Shown here piece after piece: positions 25,622 through 38,000 of a DNA stretch of 64,000 bases. The notes beneath the pieces were generated by a model. It ran no database searches and was not told the origin of the DNA. It was given only the letters and a program-made list of their open reading frames with translations. The DNA lies in NCBI GenBank assembly GCA_014651175.1, contig BMWJ01000007.1:248001-312000 (forward strand), written 5' to 3'. The position numbers and the translations under genes are program-made. Numbering within the stretch: the first letter of the stretch is position 1; every line of letters begins with the position of its first letter. Origin of the DNA: Streptomyces clavifer. Its GTDB lineage: Bacteria; Actinomycetota; Actinomycetes; Streptomycetales; Streptomycetaceae.

Positions 25622-27339
25622 GGCTTCCTCTCCGTCGGGGCGGCGGGGCGAACGGGCACGGGGATGACGCGATGGGTCGGTGGGGGTGCGGTGAGGTCGA
25701 GGGTCGCGGTGAAGGGTCTGCCGTCGTCGCGGCAGACGAACTGCATGACGTGGCGGCCGGCTGCGGCGGCCCGGATGAGGCCGCCGGTGGTGGCCCAGAC
25801 CCCGGACTGGTAGAAGTCGCGCAGTCCGGGGAGCCCCGGGCCGTGCTTCTTGATCAGCTCCTCGAGGGCCTCGCCGCTCTCGACGAAGGGCTGCCAGCCC
25901 AGGACGGTGCCGTTGTAGTTGCCGGTGTAGCGGACCTGGGTGAGAGGGCTGGAGACGTCGCGGACGACGATGGCGTCCCGCAGGCCGGGGTAGCGCTGGT
26001 CCAGGAAGCCGACGAGCGCCGTGCGGGCGCGGCGTTTCGCCGCGTAGTAGCCGCGCCCGTGCCGTACAGGGAGGGTGTGCAGTTCCTGGCCGCCGCGGGT
26101 GCGGGTGACCTGTTCGGGGCCCTCGTCCAGGGCGCGCCAAGGAGCGATGTCGCAGAAGTAGGTCGCGTAGACGACGGTGGTGCCGTCCGGGGACAGCTCG
26201 GGGTAGTGGCGGCTGCGGAACTGGACGTTGATGCTCGGGTGGCGGATGCCGGTCAGTTCGGCCGCCATGGCCTCGTCGAGGAGGTGCGTCGTGCAGGGTG
26301 CGCCCTCCGGGAAGGGGCGGGAGAGGCCGAGGAAGAGGGTGAAGTAGCCGGGGAAGACCATGCCGGGTTCGTGGATGGTCTCGGTGTAGAGCCTGCGGTA
26401 GTCCTCACCGAGGTACTCGCCCTTCAGGAACTTCATGGCCGTGGTGTAGCCGTCGCAGGCCGACACGACGATGTCTGCGCGCAGTTCGCCGCCGTCGCTG
26501 AGCCGGACGCCGACCGCCCGGTCGTCCTCGACGATCACCGACTCGACCTTCGTGTTGTACGAGACTTCGCCGCCGAGCCGCCGGTAGCGGGCCTCGATCG
26601 ACTCGGCGAGACCGAGGGAACCGCCCTCGGGGACGCCTGCGGAGAGGTTGGCGTGCGAGGCGAGCTGGAAGTGGAACGGCAGGACGGGGAAGGCCGGGTG
26701 CTTCTCGTACAGGATGAAGTTGAACGCCTCCCGCAGCAGCGGGTCCTCGAACCTCGCCGAGAAGTCGCTCATGAGGACGGTGATGGTGGTGCGGACGGCG
26801 TTGAAGTAGGGCAGGAACGAGGCGAGCATCCGCCAGCGCTCCCTGCGCCCCATAAGCCCGACGGGTTTGAGGAACGGGTAGACCGCGAGCGCCTTGCGGA
26901 AGCTGCGCAGTTGCCCGCAGAACTTGCGCACCAGCCGGGCATCGGCGGGCGAGAGGGCGATGAGGTGGGCTTCGAGCCGGTCGGGGTCCGAGTAGAAGTG
27001 GACGGCCCGCCCGTCGGTGCCGCGCACGATGTTGAAGACGTCGAAGTGACGGATCTCCTTGCCCTGGAGGGCTCCGAGTTCCAGCCAGATCTGGTGCATC
27101 TCGTTGCCGGGGCCGCTGCCGAGGAGCCAGCTGACGCAGGGGTCCAGGGTGAAGCCGCCGCGCTCCCAGGCGGTGCAGCAGCCGCCGGGCATCTCGTGCA
27201 TCTCCAGAACGCGGGTGCGGTAGCCGTTCATCTGGGCGTAGCAGCCGGTGGAAAGGCCGCCGAGACCGGCCCCGATGATGATCATCGACTCCCGGGGCCG
27301 GGCGCCCCTCGGCCGGGATCGCCTCGTGCTGCGGCTCAT
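25618..27339 (-). CDS. ftdD: PTM-cluster FAD oxidoreductase, phytoene-desaturase-like (FtdD-like)
   Basis: A 573-residue FAD-dependent oxidoreductase. The Rossmann motif MIIIGAGLGGLSTGCYAQ begins at about residue 19, followed by EMPGGCCTAW and, near the C-terminus, TGGLIRAAAAGRHV. It is a paralogue of the neighbouring gene (shared STGCYAQM, GGCCTAW, SPAD, ACDG and YTGN blocks). In PTM pathways these phytoene-dehydrogenase-like enzymes close carbocyclic rings of the polyene; which ring each makes cannot be told from sequence. Both ends overlap neighbours by ATGA, giving a tightly coupled operon. Confidence 0.9.
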   Translation of the reverse strand: MSRSTRRSRPRGARPRESMIIIGAGLGGLSTGCYAQMNGYRTRVLEMHEMPGGCCTAWERGGFTLDPCVSWLLGSGPGNEMHQIWLELGALQGKEIRHFDVFNIVRGTDGRAVHFYSDPDRLEAHLIALSPADARLVRKFCGQLRSFRKALAVYPFLKPVGLMGRRERWRMLASFLPYFNAVRTTITVLMSDFSARFEDPLLREAFNFILYEKHPAFPVLPFHFQLASHANLSAGVPEGGSLGLAESIEARYRRLGGEVSYNTKVESVIVEDDRAVGVRLSDGGELRADIVVSACDGYTTAMKFLKGEYLGEDYRRLYTETIHEPGMVFPGYFTLFLGLSRPFPEGAPCTTHLLDEAMAAELTGIRHPSINVQFRSRHYPELSPDGTTVVYATYFCDIAPWRALDEGPEQVTRTRGGQELHTLPVRHGRGYYAAKRRARTALVGFLDQRYPGLRDAIVVRDVSSPLTQVRYTGNYNGTVLGWQPFVESGEALEELIKKHGPGLPGLRDFYQSGVWATTGGLIRAAAAGRHVMQFVCRDDGRPFTATLDLTAPPPTHRVIPVPVRPAAPTERKP

Positions 27340-29018
27340 GAGTCCTCACTCTCCCGGGCCGACCACCGGTCCAGCTGGGGCAGGTGGCCCAGCTTCCCGG
27401 GGTGCCACGGCTCGGTGCCCTTGCTTTCCCAGGCCCGGAATTCCAGACCGAGTTCGCGGCAGAGGTACTGGACGGCGAAGCGGCCGGTGGAGGCCGCGCG
27501 GATCAGGCCGCCCATGCCGATCCACTGGCCGGCCATGGAGAAGCCGCTGAGGCCCGGTAGCCGCATGCGGTCTTTGCCGACCAGCCGCGCCGCGACGTCG
27601 TCGGCCTCCGAGAACGCCTTCCAGGCGAGGATGGAGCCGCCCAGGTTGCCGGTGTAGCGGTGGGTCGTGGCGGGGGTGGCGACTTCCATGACGTCGATGC
27701 GGTCGGCGATGCCGGGGGTGCGGCGCTCCAGGAAGTCCCTGACGAAGTCGGCGACGTCGCGTTTGCGCCGGCGGTACTCCTTGCGGTTCCGGGTGCGCAG
27801 CTCCTTCCAGTGGGCGTAGTCGCTGAAGTAGGTGCAGTGCAGGACGGAGTGGCCCGGCGGGGCGAAGCCGCCGGAGTAGCGGGAGCGTGCCTGGACGACG
27901 AGGCTGTCCTGGAGCGCGCCGGGCAGGTGGTTCGCGTCGTCCGGGCCGAGGAGGTGCGTGGTGCTGTGCGCCTCGTCGGGCTCCAGGTCGCCGCGCAGGC
28001 CGACGAAGGCGGAGACGACGGCGGGGAAGAGGGTGCCGGGGCGGTACAGGAGGTCGGTGTACAGCTTGTCGATGCGGGGGCTGGTGTACCGGCCGCCGAG
28101 GAGACCGTAGACGGTGGTGTGGCCGTCGCAGGCGGAGACCACGTGTTCGGCGAAGTACTTTCTTCCGTTGCGGAGTTCGATGCCGATCGCCCGGTCGTTC
28201 TCGATCAGGATCCGCTCCGTACGGGCCCGGTAGGTGACCGTGCCGCCGAGGTTGCGGTAGCGCTCCTCGACGGAGCGGGCGAGGCCGAGCGAACCGCCCT
28301 GCGGGAAGCCCGCGTTGCCGTGGTGGGCGGCCGCCATGTTGAAGAGGTAAGGCAGCAGCGGGAAGCCCTCCGGGTCCTGGAAGAAGATGTTACGGAACGC
28401 CTTGCGGAGCAGCGGGTCCTGGAACCGGTCGGCGAAGACGTGCATGGGGGTGGCGGCGGTCCGCCAGAACAGCCGGAAGGCGGGGAGCACCGTGCGCAGG
28501 GTCTGGGCCCTCTCCCGTACGGTCCGCAGGGCGGGCGCGGTCAGGAACGGGTACAGCTCGATGTCGACGAAGCGCCGCAGGTCCCGGGTGAACGCCCGGA
28601 TGTGAGGGGTGTCGGCGGGCGAGAGCTCCAGGAGGTGGGCCTCCAGGCGGTCGGGGTCGTTGTAGAAGGTGACCGACCGGCCGTGTTCGTCCTCGACCTT
28701 GTTGAACAGCTCGAAGTTGGTCACCGACTTGCCGTCCAGCGCGCCGAGTTCGCTCCACACCTGGTGGGCGTCGTTGCCCGGGGCGGTGCCGATGAGCCAC
28801 TCGATGCAGTAGTCGAAGAGGTAGCCCTCCCGCGACCAGGCGGTGCAGCAGCCGCCGGGCAGCACGTGCTTCTCGAAGATGCGGGTCCTGGCTCCGCTCA
28901 TCTGGGCGTAGCAGCCGGTGGAGAGGCCGGCCACACCGGCTCCCACCACGATGACGCGGGGCGGAGTTCCCGGGGTGCGTTGCCTTCTGGTCCAGTCGCT
29001 TGCGTCCTCATCCACCAT
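27336..29018 (-). CDS. ftdC: PTM-cluster FAD oxidoreductase, phytoene-desaturase-like (FtdC-like)
   Basis: A 560-residue FAD enzyme with VIVVGAGVAGLSTGCYAQM near residues 22-40, VLPGGCCTAWSREG, and a C-terminal GGLIRAASTGRFAVQYL that contacts the flavin in this family. It overlaps the end of the PKS-NRPS gene by 11 bases and the next FAD gene by 4. PTM loci with two such enzymes plus the MDR reductase are those that make 5-5-6 ring systems (frontalamide, dihydromaltophilin type), whereas ikarugamycin loci have only one; that comparison supports a 5-5-6 product. Confidence 0.9.
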   Translation of the reverse strand: MVDEDASDWTRRQRTPGTPPRVIVVGAGVAGLSTGCYAQMSGARTRIFEKHVLPGGCCTAWSREGYLFDYCIEWLIGTAPGNDAHQVWSELGALDGKSVTNFELFNKVEDEHGRSVTFYNDPDRLEAHLLELSPADTPHIRAFTRDLRRFVDIELYPFLTAPALRTVRERAQTLRTVLPAFRLFWRTAATPMHVFADRFQDPLLRKAFRNIFFQDPEGFPLLPYLFNMAAAHHGNAGFPQGGSLGLARSVEERYRNLGGTVTYRARTERILIENDRAIGIELRNGRKYFAEHVVSACDGHTTVYGLLGGRYTSPRIDKLYTDLLYRPGTLFPAVVSAFVGLRGDLEPDEAHSTTHLLGPDDANHLPGALQDSLVVQARSRYSGGFAPPGHSVLHCTYFSDYAHWKELRTRNRKEYRRRKRDVADFVRDFLERRTPGIADRIDVMEVATPATTHRYTGNLGGSILAWKAFSEADDVAARLVGKDRMRLPGLSGFSMAGQWIGMGGLIRAASTGRFAVQYLCRELGLEFRAWESKGTEPWHPGKLGHLPQLDRWSARESEDS

Positions 29019-32000
29019 GGGCCGCGTCTCCCGTCAGGACGGAGCGCACCAGCTCGGCGTTGCGGGGCAGGTGCTTGGCGTCGAGCATGTCGGCGTGGGT
29101 GCCGGAGCCGCGGAGGACGGTGGTGGCAGCGGTGGAGCTGCCGTGCCAGGTGCCCAGCTCTCCGGCGGCGTAGAGGGCGGCCTTGTCCTCGTCGGTGATC
29201 ACGCTGACGGTCGCGGTGACCGTGCCGGTGTTGGGCGTGCGCCCGCAGAACGCCAGGTATTCGGCGGCGTGGGCGAGGGTCTCCTGGGTGACGGCCTCGG
29301 ACCCGGTGTGTTTACGCAGGTGCTCGGCGAGTTCGCTCTCGAATGCGGCGATGCCGGAGGCGTCCGGTTCGTAGGCGAGGAGGATACGGCGGGAGTCGAG
29401 GATGACGACGTGGTCGACGCGGCGGCCCCGGCGCTCCAGCTCCCTGGCGGTCTCGAAGGCCAGGTTGCCGCCGAGGGAGTAGCCCAGGAGCAGGCAGGGG
29501 CCCTCGGGTTGGGCGGTTTCGATGAGGTCGGCGTACCGGGCGGTCTTGTCGTCGCCGGGGAGGTAGTTGAAGCCGATGACGGTGTGGTCCGGGAGGTGGG
29601 CGGCCAGGCCCCGGTAGACGAGCCCGTGGCCGCCGGCCGGCGGGAAGCAGAAGAGGGCGGGGTGCTGTCCGGCGTTGAAGGTGAGGAAGGGCAGTTCCTC
29701 GGCGCTGGTGCCGTGCAGCACGTCCTCGACGGTGGCGGCCATGCCGTGCAGGGTGGTGACCTGGTAGAGCCTGCTGACGGGGACGCCGACGCCGAACTCG
29801 GTGCGCAGGTGGTGGAGGAGTTCGATGAGCTTGGTCGAGCTGCCGCCGAGCTCGAAGAAGTCGTCCTCCAGACCGACCTGATCGCACCCCAGGAGGGCCT
29901 TCCAGTGCCGGGCGACGCTGATCTCGTACAGGGTCGCCGGTTCCTCGTGGGGCCGGTCACCCGCCTCGGCGCGGGGCGTGGGCAGAGCGGCCGTGTCGAC
30001 CTTGCCGTTGGCCGTCAGAGGCAGGGCGGGCAGTTCGACGAAGTAGGACGGGATCATGTACGAGGGCAGCGAGCGGGTCAGGTGACGGCGCAGGGACCGG
30101 ACGTCCAGGGCGGCACCGGGTGCGGTCACGCAGTAGGCGCAGAGCGCCGTGTCTCCCCCGGCGTCGGTGCGTACGGTGACGACGGCCCGGGCGAGCGGGG
30201 GCCACTGGGCGAGGTGGGCCTCGATCTCGCCGATCTCGATGCGGTGACCGCGCAGTTTGACCTGGCCGTCGGTCCGGCCGAGCAGGTGGGCTCGGCCGCG
30301 GGCGTCCCAGCGGGCGATGTCGCCGGTGCGGTAGAGGCGTTCCGGGCGGGCGTCGGCGTCGCGGCCGAGGATACGGGTGACGAAACGCTCGTCGGTCTGC
30401 TCGGGGTCTCCGGCGTAGCCGAGGGCGACGCCCCGGCCGCCGATCCAGAGTTCGCCGGGCACTCCGGGCGGGACTGGTTCTCCGTGGGTGTCGAGCACGT
30501 GGAGGGTGCTGTTGGGGAGGGGCCGGCCGATGGGGACCATGGCGCCGGGCTCCAGGTCGTCGACGGGCCCTTCGAAGTAGGCGCTGTCGATGGTGGCCTC
30601 GGTGAGGCCGTAGGAGTTGACGAGGCGGGTGCCGGGGCCGCACAGCTCGGCCAGTCGGCGGTACTCCCCCACGCTCCACACGTCCGAGCCGACCACCAGC
30701 AGCCGCAGGAAGTCCAGCCGCAGCCCCTCGCGCACGCAGTGGTCCATCAGTCCGCGGACGACGGCGGGGACGAACTCGACGCAGTCGACACGTTCCTGAC
30801 GCATCGTGCGGTAGAGGCGGGTGGTGTCGAAGAGGAGGTCGCGGTCGGCCAGGACGAGGGCGCCGCCCGAGCACAGGGCGCGTACCAGGTCGCCGGTGAA
30901 CACGTCGAAGGACGGTTCGGCCATCTGGAGGTGCACCCGAACGTCGGTCTCCAGCCGGTATTCCTGCCGCCAGGCCGCGTACGCGGAGGCGAGATTGCGA
31001 TGGCTGACGCGGACGGCCTTCGGGCGGCCGGTGGAGCCGGAGGTGGTGATGACGTACGCGGACGATTCAGGGCCGGCCTCGGACGCCGGACCGTCCGGGT
31101 GCGGGGCGGTGCGGGCGAGCGCGGCAAGGGTCAGCGTCGGGACGGTCAGGGCCCCGGTCCGCTCCGGCACGGCGTCGTCCGCCACGACGACGAGTTCCGC
31201 GCCGGTGGTCGACACGAGGTGGGCGAGCCGGTCGGCCGGGTGGTCGGGCCGCAGCGGGAGGTAGGCGGCGCCGGCCTTGAGCACGGCCAGCAGGGCGATG
31301 ACCAGCTCGGCCGACTTCTCCAGGGACAGCACGACCACCGAGCCCTCGCCGACTCCGAGCGTACGCAGCCGGGCGGCAGCGTCGTCGGCACGCTGGTCCA
31401 GCTCCGCGTAGGTCAGCCGGTGCGCCTCGCCGCGCGGGGAGGGCGTGGTCACGGCGACGGCGGCGGGTTGCACGGCGGCGACACGGCCGATCAGCGCCTG
31501 GACCGAGGTGAAGGGCTCTTGTTCATCGGGTCCGGCGGGTGGCAGAGCCGGGCGGCTCCACTCCTCGAGGAGCCGCTCCCGCTCCCGGTCTCCGAGCATC
31601 TCCAACCGGGAGGTGCGCTGTTCGCCCGGGGCGCGGGTCATCCGGTCCAGGAGCCGGGTGTAGTGGGCGGCCATGCGGCGCATGGTCTCCGGGAGGAAGA
31701 GGTCGGTGTTGTACTTGAACACGCAGTGGAAGCGGCCTTCCGCCTCGTCTTCGTAGGCGGACAGCGTCAGGTCGAACTGCCCTTCCTCCTCCGGCAGCTC
31801 GATGTAGTCCAGGCGGTAGCCGTACTGCTCGGTGGCCACCTTGTGGGTCAGCAGGATGAACATTGCCTGGAAGACGGCGGAGCGGCTGGGGTCGTGCTGA
31901 AGGCCCAGCTCCTCGACAAGGAGGACGAAGGGGTACTCCTGGTTGTCCAGGCCGCCGAGCACGGTCCGGCGGACCTGCTGCAGCAGTTCGGCGACGGTCG

Positions 32001-35000
32001 GGTCCCCGGACAGATCGGCGTGGAGCGGTAGCGGATTGACGAAGTAGCCGTAGACGGAGGCGAGGTCCTGGCGGGTGCGGCCGGTCACCGGGCTGCCGAC
32101 GACGATGTGCTCCTGCCCGGAGTAGCGGTGCAGCAGGAGGTAGTAGGCGCTGAGCAGCACCATGAACGGAGTGACGCCGTGGGCGCGGGCCAGGCCGTGG
32201 ACACGGGCGCTGAGCGTGGCGTCGAGGACGAAGAACTCGGAGGCCCCGTTGTGGGTCTGGACCGCCGGGCGGGGCTTGTCGACGGGGAGGTCCAGGAGTG
32301 GGACCACGGCCGGCAGGTGGGAGCGCCAGTAGTCGAGCATGCCCGCTGCCTCGGGTCCGGCAAGGAACGCGTTCTGCTGGTTGAGGAAGTCCAGGTAGCG
32401 GGCCTCGATCGGTGGCAGCCGGGGTTCCTGGTTGCGGCGCAGCGCCTCGTACACCGTGAGGAGTTCCTCGATGAAGGTGAAGGTGGAGATGGCGTCGGAG
32501 ATGATGTGGTGGACGGCCTTCATGATGATCCAGCGGTCCGGGCCCCGCTTGAAGAGGCGGAAGCGGACCAGGGGGTCCTGGGCGAGGTCGTAGGGCTTGC
32601 GGTACTCCTGGACGATCGTCGCGTGGATGCTTTCCCAGTCCTCGCCCTGGACGTCGAAGAGGGCGAGGTCGCTCGGGCCGTCCTCGCAGACCCGCTGCAC
32701 GGCCTGCCCGTCCTCCAGGAAGAAGTTGGTGCGCAGCGCCGGGTGGCGGGTGATGAGGCGGCGGACGGCCTCGAACATCAGGTCCGGTTCGAGGGCGACG
32801 TTCACCTCGACGGCCCCGCCGATGTTGTAGGCGTAGCCGTCGGGGTTGAGGTGCTTGAGGAACCAGAGCGCCTTCTGATTGTGCGTCAGCGGATAGCTCC
32901 GCTCGTCCCTGTGGAGTTCAACGGCGCCAGCCGCCCTGTCGGGACCTTCGGCCGAGGTCAGGGCGCTCAGGCCATCGTGGAGCTGGGCGGCGAGTTCCCC
33001 TGCCGGAGTGCCGCTGAGCAGGGCGACCACGGGCAGGGCGACTCCGAGTTCGGCATGGATGCGGGCCCGCAGCTCCATGGCGAGGAGCGAGTCGAGGCCG
33101 AGTTCGCCGAGGCCGGTGGTGGGGTCGATGCGGTCGGTGCCGGTGCGCAACACGGTGGCGGAGAGCTCGGTGAACCGCTCGGCGACCAGGGTGCGGCGGG
33201 TCTGCGGGTCTGCGGCGCGGAAGGTGTCGAGGAATCCGTTGCCGGAGGCAGCGTCGCGGGGCGGAGCGGCTGCTGCCGCGAGATCGGCGACCAGCGGTGG
33301 CGGGGACGGGTACCAGGCGAGGAAGACGGGCCAGTCGACGACGGTGGCGACGACGAGCTGGGCGTGTTCCTGGCCGATGACGCGTTCCAGGACGGCCATG
33401 CCGGCGTCCGGTGACAGCGAGCTCATGCCCCGGCTGTGCAGATAGTGGTCGACCAGCCCGAGTTCCTCGATCATCCCGGTGGCCCACGGGCCCCAGTCGA
33501 GGCTCAGCGCGGGCAGTCCCTGGGCGCGGCGGTGGTGGGCGAGGGAGTCCAGGAAGGCGTTCCCGGCGGCGTAGTTGGTCTGGCCGGCTGTGGTCAGCAG
33601 GGAGGCGATCGAGGCGAAAAGCACGAAGTGTTCGAGGGGTTCGCCCCGCAGGTGACGGTGCAGGAGGTGGGCGCCGACGGTCTTGGGGTCGTGGACGGCG
33701 TCGAAGGCGTTCCGGTCGAGGTCGGCGACGAGCCTGTCGCGGACCTGTCCAGCCAGGTGGAACACTCCGCGGATCGGCGGCGCCCCGCTGCGCCGGTCGA
33801 CGTCGAGCCAGTCGGCCAGCGCGTCCTCCTCGGTGATGTCGAGGGTTGCGAGGACGGGCTGGGCGCCGAGCGCCTCCAACTCGCGGAGGAGGCGCACGGC
33901 CCGGCCCGTGGCGGTGGCGGGGTCTGTGCCGGCCCACTTCTCCCGGGGCGGGACGGGGGTGCGCCCGACCAGGACGAGCCTGCGGGCCCCGCGCCGTACG
34001 AGGGTGCGGCACAGCAGTCGGCCGAGCGCGCCGAACGCACCGGTGACCAGGTAGCTGCCGTCGGTCCGCAGGCGCAGCGGCAAGGGCCGGGTCAGGGCCT
34101 CTGCGGGGCGCAGGCGGCTGGTGCGGCGGCCTCCGTCGCGTAGGGCGATCTCCTCCTCGTCGTCGCTCAGGGCCTCGGCGAGGAGCGCTTCGGCGTCGGC
34201 CCGGTTGCCTTCGGGGCCCGGCTGCCGCCGGGGGTCGAGGTCGACGATCTTGCCGGCATGTCCGATGAGCTCCTGGTGCCGCAGGACGCGGCCGATGCCC
34301 CAGGCGGGTGCCCCGAAGGGCTCGGGTCCCTCGCCCGGCAGGGCGGGCTGGGCGCCCCGGGTGACGATGTGCAGGCGGCCTTCACCGTCCCGGGCCGACA
34401 GCAGCCGGGCGAGGACGACCAGGGAGTAGGCACCCGCGCCTGTGTGGTCGCGCAGGGCGGCCCGGTCGCACTCGGCGAGGGCGGGGGCGTCGAGGTTCCA
34501 CAGGTGCAGAACGGTCCCCAGGAATGGTCCGCCGTCGCGGTCGAGGTCGGCGAAGAGGCGGCGCAGGTCGAGGTCGGACGCGGGATCGAGGGTGTACGTG
34601 GAGCCGTCGGCGGAGGCGGCGTAGGCCAGGCCTCGGCGCACCAGACGGCAGCGTTCGCCACGGGCTGCGGCCAGGGCGGCGAAGGCGTCCGCGACGCCCC
34701 TGGTGTCGGCGAGGACCAGCCAGCCGTGGTCCCGCGCGGCTTTCGCCGGGCCGTCCGGCGGTGCGGGGCGCTGTACGCCGTCCGTCCCGGGCGGCTCGTC
34801 CCGAACGGTGTCGGGTGCAGCGGCCCCCTGGCCGGTGACGGTGTCGCGGACGGGCAGCGGCGGGCAGTCGGTCCAGACGGGTTCGGCGAGCCAGGAGTCG
34901 ATCGTGGTGCGGGCGACGGCGGTGGCGGCCTTCTCCACGTCGGCGGCGCGGAATCCCTCCACGCGGCCCAGCGGTGTGCCGCTGTCGGCGTACAGGGCGA

Positions 35001-38000
35001 TGTTGCCGAGCGTGGTGTCCGCGTCGCCGGGGAGCAGGGTGGCGTGGGCCCAGAACGGCTGGTCGCCGATGGGTTCGAGAGCGACCTCGTCCAGCGAGAG
35101 CGGCAGCCTGATCCCGGCGTCCCGGGCGGAACCGTCGAGGATGAGGGGGGTCAGCAGAGTCTGGAAGCAGGCGTCGAGGAGGACGGGGTGGAGTTGGTGG
35201 CCCGCGGCGTCGTCGCCGATCGCGCGGGGCGGCCGGATCCGGGCCAGGACCTCCCCGGCACCGATCCAGACCTCCTCGACGGCCTGGAAGGAGGGGCCGT
35301 AGTGGTAGCCGAGAGCGGCCAGCGCGGTGTAGCAGTCGGGGCCGTCGAGGTGGCGCAGGCTGCGGGCCCGGATCGTGGGAGCGTCGAGCGGCGGGGTGGT
35401 GCGGCGGCGTTGCCCGGTGCGGACGATCCCACTGGCGTGCACGGCCCGCTCCTCGTCGTCCCCGGTCGGGGAGACGATGGTGAAGGTGGCGTTCTCCAGG
35501 GAGAGCGACACCTCGACGGTCCGGTCCTTACCGTCGGGCAGGAAGAGCGCCCTGCGCAGCTCGATGTCGGCGAGGACGGCCGTGGTTCCGCCGGTGAGCC
35601 CGAGGACGGCTTGGGCGGCCATCTCCACGTAGCCGGCGGCGGGGAAGACGACGGTGTCCTGGATACGGTGGTCGGCGAGGTAGGGCAGGTCCTCGATGTC
35701 CAGGCGTGTCTGCCAGGTGGGTTCCGTGGCGTCGGTGCGGCGGCCGAGGAGGGCGTGGTCGCGGTGGCCGAGGCGGACCTGGGCGACCGGGCGGGGTTCG
35801 GTCCAGTGGCGGTCGCGCCGGAAGGGATGGCGGGGCAGGGTGACCGGCCGGCCGGCGGGCTGGAGCAGCTTCCAGTCGACGGGGACACCCAGGGTGTGGA
35901 GCGAGCCGAGGGAGGCCGCGAAGCGCTCGCTCTCGTCTTCCCGGCGACGGATCGAGGGCAGGGTGAGGCCGGATACGCCGGTGGTGTCGAGGCATTCGCG
36001 GATCGCGTGGCCGAGGACCGGGTGCGGGCCGACCTCCAGGAACACGTGGTGGCCGTCGTAGACCATTCGGTCGACCGCCGAGCGGAAACGCACCCGGTCG
36101 CGAACGTTCTTCCACCAGTAGCCGGCATCCAGTTCCCCGCCCTGGGCGGTTCCCTCCACGCCCGTGAGGTACAGCGGGATCTGGGCCGGGCGCGGAGACA
36201 ACGGGGCCAGCGCGTCCAGCAGTTCGCCCTTGATGTGTTCCATGCCGATGCTGTGATACGGCACTTCCACGGTGAGGAACCTCGCGAACTGCTGCTCGGC
36301 CCGCAGCTCCTCGGCCAGCAGGTTCAGGGCCTCCTCGTCCCCGGCCAGGGTGATCGCGGTGGGGCTGTTGACGGCGGCGACCGAGACCCGGTCGTTGTAG
36401 GGCCTCACGCGGCGCTCGGCCTCGTCCTCGGACAGGCTCACGGCGAGCATCGTGCCGGTGCCGGCCAGGGTCTGCTGGAGGCGGCTGCGGTGTACGACGA
36501 TCCTGGCCGCGTCCCGCAGGGAGTAGATGCCCGCGGTGTGGAAGGCGGCGATCTCGCCGGTGCTGTGGCCGACCACGGCGTCCGGGTGCACCCCGTGGTG
36601 CCGCCACAGGGCGGCGAGGGCGACCTGTACGGCGAAGTTCGCGGGCTGGGCGAGCCAGGTCTCGCTCATCCGGGAGACGGACTCGTCGGCGGTCATCTCC
36701 TCGATGAGGGACCAGTCGGCGAACTCCCTCATCGCCCGGTCGCAGGCGGCGACGGCGTCGCGGAAGACCGTTTCCCTTTCCAGCAGTTGGCGGCCCATGC
36801 CCCACCACTGGGGGCCCATCCCGGTGAAGACCCAGGCCAGTTTCCGATCGGCGGTCTCCCGGGCGCGGGCGTGGACGACCCGGGGGTGCGGCTCGCCGCG
36901 CTCGTGGGCGGCCAGCGCATCGTCGAGGGACGCGCGCGTGGAGTAGACGACGGACAGCCGCTCGGGGAGGTGCTGGCGGCGGTGGGCCAGGGTGTGGCCG
37001 AGGTCGTCGAGGAGTACGGCCGGGCCGTTGTCGCCCGCGAGTTCGCCCCGGATCCCGGCCGCCATCTCCTTGAGGGCGTCCGGGTTGCGGGCGCTGAGCG
37101 GCAGGAGGCTCCAGGATCGCTGGGCGGGCGGCGCGGGGTGGGTCTCATTCGGGGTCGGAGGGGCCTCCTCCAGGACGACATGGGCATTGGTGCCGCCGAA
37201 TCCGAAGGAGTTCACACCTGCCCGGGCGGGTCCCTCGTGGTCGGGCCAGTCGGTGAGCCGGGTGGGGATCTCGTAGGGCAGGGTCGCCGGGTCGATGGCG
37301 GGGTTGAGGTTCTCCAGGTTGATGTGGGGCGGGATGGTCCGGTGCTTGAGACTCAGGACGGTCTTGATCAAGCCGGCGATCCCGGCGGCGGATTCGGCGT
37401 GGCCGATGTTCGTCTTGACCGAGCCGACATAGGCGCGGGCGCCCGGGGCCCGTCCGATGGCCAGCGCGCGGGCCAGGGCGTTGGCCTCGATCGGGTCGCC
37501 GACCGGGGTCGAGGTGCCGTGCGCCTCCATGTACTGGAGGTCTCCGGGGGTGATGCCCGCTTCGGCGCAGACCCGGCGGATCAGGTCGACCTGGGCGTCG
37601 GGGTTGGGGACGGTGATGCCGTTGGTGTGGCCGTCCTGGTTGACGCCGCTGCCGAGGATCACCGCGTGGATCCGGTCCCCGTCCCGTACCGCGTCGTCCA
37701 GCCGCTTCAGCGCGACCAGGCCGACGCCTTCGGCGCGGACGTAACCGTCGGCAGCGGCGTCGAACGTACGGGAGCGGCCCTCGGGCGACAGGAACCCGCC
37801 CTTCGTCTCGGCGATGGTGTACTGCGGGGCCATGTGCAGCAGGGTGCCGCCGGCCAGGGCGAGGTCGCTCTCCCCGTTGTTCAGCGCCTGGCACGCGAGG
37901 TGGACGGCGACCAGGGAGGAACTGCACGCGGTGTCGACGGACAGGCTGGGGCCACGGAAGTCGAAGCAGTACGAGATGCGGTTCGACACCATCGTCATCA